7,365 nucleotides of DNA from an uncultured Collinsella sp. (lineage in GTDB: Bacteria > Actinomycetota > Coriobacteriia > Coriobacteriales > Coriobacteriaceae), in assembly GCA_958403205.1 (NCBI GenBank), contig CATXWM010000059.1, forward strand, positions 1 through 7,365, written 5' to 3'. The notes under the pieces are model-generated. The model worked only from the letters and a program-made list of their open reading frames with translations. It did not search any database and was not told where the DNA came from. Below, one piece after another: positions 7,101 to 7,365 of this stretch (position 1 is the stretch's first letter; each line of letters starts with the position of its first letter). A program made the translations under genes and the position numbers.

Positions 7101-7154
7101 CCTTATATCCGGCCCCTCCGTCCGGGGACCTTTCTGTATCGATATAGCTTCTGG

Positions 7155-7198
7155 GCTGGTTTGGCGTCGACAACGTCCAGCAAGGTTAACAAGCCAGC
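7155..7198. other. Stem-loop in the intergenic region
   Basis: GCTGGTTTG (7155-7163) can pair with CAAGCCAGC (7190-7198) over nine positions, eight Watson-Crick and one G-U when read as + strand RNA, around a 26-nt loop. GCGTCGA occurs just inside the stem at 7164-7170 and again at its end (7197-7203), a 7-bp direct repeat 33 bp apart. The G-U pair would favour + strand RNA, but the long loop makes this weak evidence of function. Confidence 0.4.
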
Positions 7199-7240
7199 GT
7201 CGAATTTTCGGCGTTCTTTAGCTGAAAGAAAAAGTTGGTG

Positions 7241-7259
7241 TGCGGAGCTTTGCTCCGCA
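7241..7259. other. Compact 8-bp hairpin
   Basis: TGCGGAGC (7241-7248) and GCTCCGCA (7252-7259) form a perfect 8-bp stem around a TTT loop. On the + strand only three Ts follow (7260-7262). On the minus strand a T-rich run (7235 down to about 7226) begins after a 5-nt gap. It could be a weak terminator in either direction or a leftover of a mobile element; it has no clear T-tract directly after the stem. Confidence 0.45.
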
Positions 7260-7310
7260 TTTGGGATGGGAGCCCCTGAGAGCCGCGGGAGCCGGGCGGC
7301 GCATATGAAC

Positions 7311-7365
7311 TTTATCGCGAGTTCCGCACGCAAAGGAAAGCACTTAATGTGCTTTCCGTCTTGCG
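7311..7365 (-). repeat. 55-bp hairpin repeat element, copy 2 (inverted)
   Basis: Read on the minus strand this matches copy 1 at every position of the head, loop and tail. The 9-bp stem (7335-7343 with 7349-7357) has a different sequence, GGAAAGCAC against GAAGGCCAC in copy 1, with matching changes in the partner arm. The last base of the window is the first base of the element in this orientation, so the repeat may continue outside. Read leftwards, the hairpin is followed by TTT, as in copy 1, so it may terminate a convergent minus-strand gene lying to the right. Confidence 0.92.

Larger units (their letters stand above)
6996..7130. repeat. Perfect 33-bp inverted repeat with 69-bp interior
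   Basis: Positions 6996-7028 are the exact reverse complement of 7098-7130 (33 of 33). Pairing stops at both ends: C6995 against T7131 outside, C7029 against T7097 inside. The outer part of each arm is GC-rich and the inner part reads TATAAGGTTT or its complement. The left arm starts 12 bp after the tsaD stop codon, so the operon mRNA would carry it if transcription is not ended first. The interior contains the 55-bp hairpin element, whose last three bases overlap the right arm. I see no convincing target-site duplication. It could be a small mobile element, a structured RNA or a transcript-stabilising 3' hairpin. Confidence 0.95.
6984..7365. other. Gene-poor 3' intergenic region rich in inverted repeats
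   Basis: No reading frame here has a recognisable domain. The region holds, in order, a 33-bp inverted repeat enclosing a 55-bp hairpin element, a more AT-rich stretch (about 7131-7240) with short hairpins, a strong 8-bp hairpin (7241-7259), a GC-rich stretch (about 7264-7300), and a second 55-bp hairpin element in opposite orientation that runs to the window edge. A 76-codon minus-strand frame (7333 to 7103, TTG start) crosses most of it but begins inside one repeat and ends inside another. Its origin is unclear. Confidence 0.85.

Noticed and set aside
6826..7173. Minus-strand open frame of 115 codons spanning the tsaD end and the 33-bp inverted repeat
   Set aside because: Half of it is antisense to tsaD, it crosses both arms of the repeat, and the translation is Arg/Pro-rich with no domain.
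7046..7365. CRISPR array or IS element with terminal inverted repeats
   Set aside because: Only two copies are present, in opposite orientation and 210 bp apart, so it is not CRISPR. No transposase is seen, and compensated stem changes are not expected for ordinary transposon ends, although a non-autonomous element cannot be fully excluded.

Overview
The window looks like chromosomal DNA from a Gram-positive actinobacterium of the class Coriobacteriia, most likely Collinsella or a close relative. This is inferred from the moderately GC-rich coding style, the gene order acpS-nnr-alr-udg-tsaE-tsaB/rimI/tsaD, and the fusion of the last three functions into one protein. No rRNA or other taxonomic marker is present, so the genus is a judgement from recall, not a measurement.

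Layout. Positions 1-50 hold the tail of whatever lies upstream and a very strong intrinsic terminator. Positions 51-147 hold two promoter-like sequences 36 bp apart. From 160 to 6983 six genes run on the + strand in one tightly packed block. The gaps are 0, 2, 8 and 12 bp, and there is one 14-bp overlap, so this is almost certainly one operon. The genes are acpS (holo-ACP synthase with an unusual C-terminal tail), nnr (two-domain NAD(P)HX epimerase/dehydratase), alr (alanine racemase), a family 4 Fe-S uracil-DNA glycosylase, tsaE, and a 794-residue TsaB-RimI-TsaD fusion. From 6984 to 7365 there is no convincing gene, but the DNA is dense in inverted repeats.

How the genes work together. The operon collects housekeeping functions: activation of acyl carrier protein, repair of damaged NAD(P)H, D-alanine for peptidoglycan, removal of uracil from DNA, and threonylcarbamoylation of adenosine 37 in ANN-decoding tRNAs (t6A). 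RimI-type N-terminal acetylation is added to this. TsaE plus the fusion supplies every subunit of the bacterial t6A transferase complex; only the TsaC/Sua5 enzyme that makes the threonylcarbamoyl-adenylate is missing from the window.

Most unusual part. The 3' intergenic region holds two 55-bp copies, in opposite orientation, of one element (7046-7100 and 7311-7365). All 37 positions outside a 9-bp hairpin stem are identical. Inside the stem, four of nine base pairs differ between copies, and every change is compensated on the other side. Conserved unpaired segments with a covarying helix suggest a structure-selected element: a structured RNA, a terminator family or a palindromic mobile repeat. 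Copy 1 also sits inside a perfect 33-bp inverted repeat (6996-7028 / 7098-7130) that begins 12 bp after the tsaD stop codon. The triple fusion is the other notable item.
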